This document shows, in pieces, positions 61,212 through 64,000 of a DNA stretch of 64,000 bases (position 1 is its first letter; each line of letters begins with the position of its first letter). The stretch lies in NCBI RefSeq assembly GCF_010500965.1, contig NZ_QVMI01000011.1, positions 154,776 through 218,775 on the forward strand. The letters run 5' to 3'. The DNA comes from Bacteroides sp. 51. GTDB lineage: Bacteria; Bacteroidota; Bacteroidia; Bacteroidales; Bacteroidaceae. Position numbers and translations under genes: made by a program. The notes under the pieces are model-generated. The model ran no database searches and was not told the DNA's origin. It saw only the letters and a program-made list of their open reading frames with translations.

Positions 61212-63845
61212 ATGAAACGAAAGACACTCTTACTTACTTGCTTTATTTTGGCCCAGTGCTTAACTTCTGCTTACGCCGGACTTAAAGAAATCTGCAACGA
61301 ACCCGATTCCGCTTATCTTTTTGCTTATGCAACCTCAAAGAATAACGACCACAACGGATTGCATTTCGCCTGGAGCCAGTGCCTGACTGAAGACGATTGG
61401 CATCCGATTGGCCCCGAACACAGCTTCCTGAAATCCGATTACGGCGCCTGGGGACGGGATAAGCGAATGATTAACCCAGTGCTGTTTAAAGGCAATGACG
61501 GACTCTGGCATTGTGTATGGACGCTGAATGAACAAGATGGAGTTATTGCCCATGCTGCTTCTGCCGATCTGGTGAACTGGAAGCGGCAGTCATATCCCAC
61601 AGTCATGCCCGGCGGCAACTGTCATGGCATTGAGGTTAGTAACTTTCCCAACAAAGAAAGATCTCCCAACGACTATTTTGTAACCTGGGTGAACGATAAG
61701 AAAGGAGAGAAGAGAGTTTACTGCGCCACAACCACCGACTTCAAAACATTCTCTCCTGTTCGCAGAGGAGATGATGAAGGCTCTCGTTGGAACCAACGTA
61801 TCTGCCACACTGTTCTGGATGGTTTCTACGCTGGAACAGCACATAAAGTATCCTGGGATGTTATAGACAACCTTATCAAAGCCCAACAAGTGGCAGCTCA
61901 TAGAAGTCGTCTGTTTGGCGAAACCACCAAAGAAGACCCTATCCGTTTTGCCTCCCTCAAACCAGTAGAAGCAACCCTTACTGTCGATGCCTCCGAAAGC
62001 AAAACCATAAGCGATCTGCTGATCGGGATATTCTTTGAAGATATTAACTATGCTGCCGACGGCGGACTGTATGCCGAGCTTATTCAGAACCGCGGATTCG
62101 AATATGACCTGACAGATAAACAAGGTCGTGACCAAACATGGGACCACTACAAAGCCTGGACACTGAAAGGTGATAAAGCAACCTTTACCATAGATACAAT
62201 TACCCCTTTGCACCCAAACAATAAACATTATGCCAAACTTGAAATAAACCAGCCGGGAGCAGCACTACTGAACGAAGGCTTTAACGGCATCCCGCTGAAG
62301 AATGGCGATAAATACTACTTCTCCCTGTTTAGTCGTATGCTTGATGGTAAAGGTGGAAGGCTGACCATTCGCCTGGTCGATGGGAATGGCAATATCTGTG
62401 CATCATCATCCATTAACGCGTCATCTGCCAAATGGAAGAAACAAGAAATTGTATTGACTTCAAAAGCTACTGCCCACGATGCCAAACTGGAAATCATTCC
62501 GGAATTTGCAGGAACCGTGGCACTGGATATGATCTCATTGTTCCCACAAAAAACATTCAAAGGACGTCGTAACGGCCTGCGCCCGGACCTGGCGCAAGTC
62601 CTTGCCGATATGAATCCTCGCTTTGTCCGTTTCCCCGGGGGATGCGTTGCTCATGGTAACGGACTGGAAAATATCTACCACTGGAAGAACACCATCGGTT
62701 CATTAGAAGCTCGCAAGCCTCAGCGTAACCTTTGGAACTATCACCAAACAGCCGGGCTGGGATATTTCGAATACTTCCAGTTCTGCGAAGATATCGGTGC
62801 CGAACCCGTACCGGTTGTAGCTGCCGGTGTTCCTTGTCAGAACTCTTCGTGTGGTGGCAACGGACAGCAAGGTGGTATCCCTATGTGCCAAATGGGCGAT
62901 TATGTGCAAGATATCCTTGATTTGATTGAATGGGCCAATGGAGATACAAAAACTAAATGGGGTAAACTGCGTGCAGAGGCCGGTCATCCGAAACCATTCA
63001 ATCTGAAATACATCGGTGTAGGAAACGAAGACCTGATTACCGATATCTTCGAAGAGCGTTTTACCATGATCTACAATGCCGTAAAGGAAAAACACCCCGA
63101 AATAACCGTTATCGGTACCGTGGGGCCTTTCTCCGAAGGCACCGACTATGTAGAAGGATGGGATATAGCCACAAAACTCGGTGTGCCTATGGTCGATGAA
63201 CATTACTATCAACCACCAGGATGGTTTATCTACAATCAGGACTATTATGACAAATATGACCGCAACAAATCTAAAGTATATTTGGGCGAATATGCTGCCC
63301 ATTTGCCCGGACGTCCGGTTAACATTGAAACAGCCCTTGCCGAGGCTTTGTACCTGACTACCGTAGAACGTAACGGCGATGTTGTGGCTATGACTTCTTA
63401 CGCACCGTTATTGGCAAAAGAGGGCTTTACGCAGTGGAACCCGGATTTGATTTATTTCAATAATACGGAAGTTAAACCAACCGTAGGTTATTATGTTCAA
63501 CAGCTTTATGGTCTAAACTCCGGCGATACGTATTTGTCCGGTAGATTGAACGTAGCTACCGACCGGGAGGAGGTACGCAAACGTATAGCAACCTCGGTGG
63601 TACGCGATAGTAAAACAAATGAGGTCATAATCAAAATGGTAAACCTGTTACCGGTATCAGTAAAATCTGCTGTTAAACTAGATCATATCAATTTACCGGA
63701 AACTACAGCCTCAGTAGCTTTGCTTACAGGAAAACCGGATGATAAAACGGCAAAACCCGTAACCTCTACAATGACTATATCGAACGAGTTTACATACGAG
63801 ATGCCGGCTTACTCGTTTGTGGTGATCCGGGCGCAAGCGCAGTAA
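61212..63845 (+). CDS. GH43-like/GH51 alpha-L-arabinofuranosidase fusion
   Basis: This 877-residue exported protein has a signal peptide (cleavage near SAYAG). A partial GH43-like propeller region follows (about 30-235: FAYATSKNNDHNGLHFAWS, INPVLFKGNDGLWHCVW), then a CBM-like sandwich and a GH51 TIM barrel. The GH51 acid/base is Glu606 in YIGVGNEDL and the nucleophile Glu693 in YLGEYAAH. FEDINYAADGGLYAELIQNRGFE marks the beginning of the GH51 part. The ATG at 61212 is preferred over a TTG at 61203. The GH51 part should release arabinose from arabinan or arabinoxylan; the short GH43-like part may bind glycan but lack activity. Confidence 0.9.
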   Translation: MKRKTLLLTCFILAQCLTSAYAGLKEICNEPDSAYLFAYATSKNNDHNGLHFAWSQCLTEDDWHPIGPEHSFLKSDYGAWGRDKRMINPVLFKGNDGLWHCVWTLNEQDGVIAHAASADLVNWKRQSYPTVMPGGNCHGIEVSNFPNKERSPNDYFVTWVNDKKGEKRVYCATTTDFKTFSPVRRGDDEGSRWNQRICHTVLDGFYAGTAHKVSWDVIDNLIKAQQVAAHRSRLFGETTKEDPIRFASLKPVEATLTVDASESKTISDLLIGIFFEDINYAADGGLYAELIQNRGFEYDLTDKQGRDQTWDHYKAWTLKGDKATFTIDTITPLHPNNKHYAKLEINQPGAALLNEGFNGIPLKNGDKYYFSLFSRMLDGKGGRLTIRLVDGNGNICASSSINASSAKWKKQEIVLTSKATAHDAKLEIIPEFAGTVALDMISLFPQKTFKGRRNGLRPDLAQVLADMNPRFVRFPGGCVAHGNGLENIYHWKNTIGSLEARKPQRNLWNYHQTAGLGYFEYFQFCEDIGAEPVPVVAAGVPCQNSSCGGNGQQGGIPMCQMGDYVQDILDLIEWANGDTKTKWGKLRAEAGHPKPFNLKYIGVGNEDLITDIFEERFTMIYNAVKEKHPEITVIGTVGPFSEGTDYVEGWDIATKLGVPMVDEHYYQPPGWFIYNQDYYDKYDRNKSKVYLGEYAAHLPGRPVNIETALAEALYLTTVERNGDVVAMTSYAPLLAKEGFTQWNPDLIYFNNTEVKPTVGYYVQQLYGLNSGDTYLSGRLNVATDREEVRKRIATSVVRDSKTNEVIIKMVNLLPVSVKSAVKLDHINLPETTASVALLTGKPDDKTAKPVTSTMTISNEFTYEMPAYSFVVIRAQAQ

Positions 63846-63865
63846 TTGCGAAGCTGAATAAAAGC

Positions 63866-63902
63866 ATTAATGAGGGTGTGTCTATGACACACCCCTATTA
63901 AT
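63866..63902. terminator. Bidirectional terminator at the right end
   Basis: GGGTGTGTC (63874-63882), a 3-nt loop and GACACACCC (63886-63894) form a perfect stem, extended by an outer ATTAAT / ATTAAT pair (63866-63871 and 63897-63902). It lies between the GH51 stop codon and the stop codon of a minus-strand gene. Confidence 0.75.
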
Positions 63903-63929
63903 CCTGAGTTTGGCGCTGGGACACCCAAA

Positions 63930-64000
63930 TCAAAATCCGAACATTTTGGCAAGCGCTTTTTGCTCTTCGGATAGAAGCAGTACTCTTTTTATAGTCCTAC
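63930..64000 (-). CDS. 3' end of a minus-strand gene (partial)
   Basis: Read on the minus strand from the window edge, one frame gives RTIKRVLLLSEEQKALAKMF, then GF and a TGA stop at 63932-63930. The sequence is a plausible helical C-terminus, and the terminator at 63866 sits in the right place for convergent genes. With only 22 residues visible the product cannot be named. Confidence 0.5.
   Translation of the reverse strand, partial: RTIKRVLLLSEEQKALAKMFGF

Noticed and set aside
61590-62228. 212-codon minus-strand frame inside the GH51 fusion
   Set aside because: Shadow frame opposite conserved GH43/GH51 sequence.

Overview
This window comes from a member of the Bacteroidota, most likely the order Bacteroidales. 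The evidence is three SusC/SusD pairs in polysaccharide-utilisation loci (PULs), a hybrid two-component system (HTCS), many SusD-type lipoproteins, glycoside hydrolases with Sec or lipoprotein signals, weak Shine-Dalgarno sequences, and several promoter-like boxes of the TAnnTTTG type. I cannot settle genus or species from the sequence alone. No rRNA, tRNA, CRISPR array, transposase or integrase was seen.

Layout. (1) 142-5152, minus strand: a compact five-gene cluster made of an AbaSI/PvuRts1I-like modification-dependent nuclease, two coiled-coil proteins (one membrane-anchored), a small membrane protein and a WYL-domain regulator, preceded by an exported protein of unknown function. The cluster looks like a defence module. 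(2) 5153-6764: a gene-poor stretch full of hairpins, 22-nt periodic repeats and a MITE-like palindrome. (3) 6765-16707: an amino-sugar catabolic locus with a GH2 exo-beta-glucosaminidase-like lipoprotein, a XylR-type regulator (LacI-like sensor plus AraC DNA-binding domain), a NagX-like transmembrane acetyltransferase, a NagP-like MFS importer, NagA, NagB and a GH20 enzyme. The six genes from the regulator to GH20 are overlapping or nearly abutting. (4) 16984-32044: a large PUL with two tandem SusC/SusD pairs, a DUF1735-like and a PKD lipoprotein (candidate surface glycan-binding proteins), a second GH20-like enzyme, a second NagX-like protein and an orphan TIM-barrel-like lipoprotein. Regions 3 and 4 together point to a GlcNAc/GlcN-containing glycan. 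(5) 32177-44784: an HTCS divergent from a SusC/SusD pair and a GH43-GH28 fusion, suggesting a pectin-type substrate. (6) 44863-54659: a sigma-54 (NtrC-type) two-component pair divergent from a TolC / membrane-anchored NEW3 protein / ABC ATPase / two ABC-2 permeases operon. The intergenic region holds a -24/-12 type promoter and two matching 8-4-8 palindromes. (7) 54716-56903: catalase divergent from a flavodoxin-fold oxidoreductase. (8) 57478-63845: GH2 beta-galactosidase-like, GH43-like lipoprotein and a GH43-like/GH51 fusion, suggesting arabinose- and galactose-containing plant glycans. The last 71 bases hold the 3' end of a minus-strand gene.

How the genes may work together. In the amino-sugar locus, surface and periplasmic enzymes would release GlcNAc and GlcN; NagX would re-acetylate periplasmic GlcN, NagP would import GlcNAc, and NagA plus NagB would convert GlcNAc-6-P to fructose-6-P. 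A GlcNAc kinase is not in the window.

The most unusual observations are a set of intergenic arrays with a strict 21-22-nt period but mostly unrelated sequences, a paired direct-repeat operator candidate upstream of both the GH2 gene and the XylR-type gene, the sigma-54-controlled TolC/NEW3/ABC export system with its palindromic sites, and the WYL/AbaSI-like cluster.
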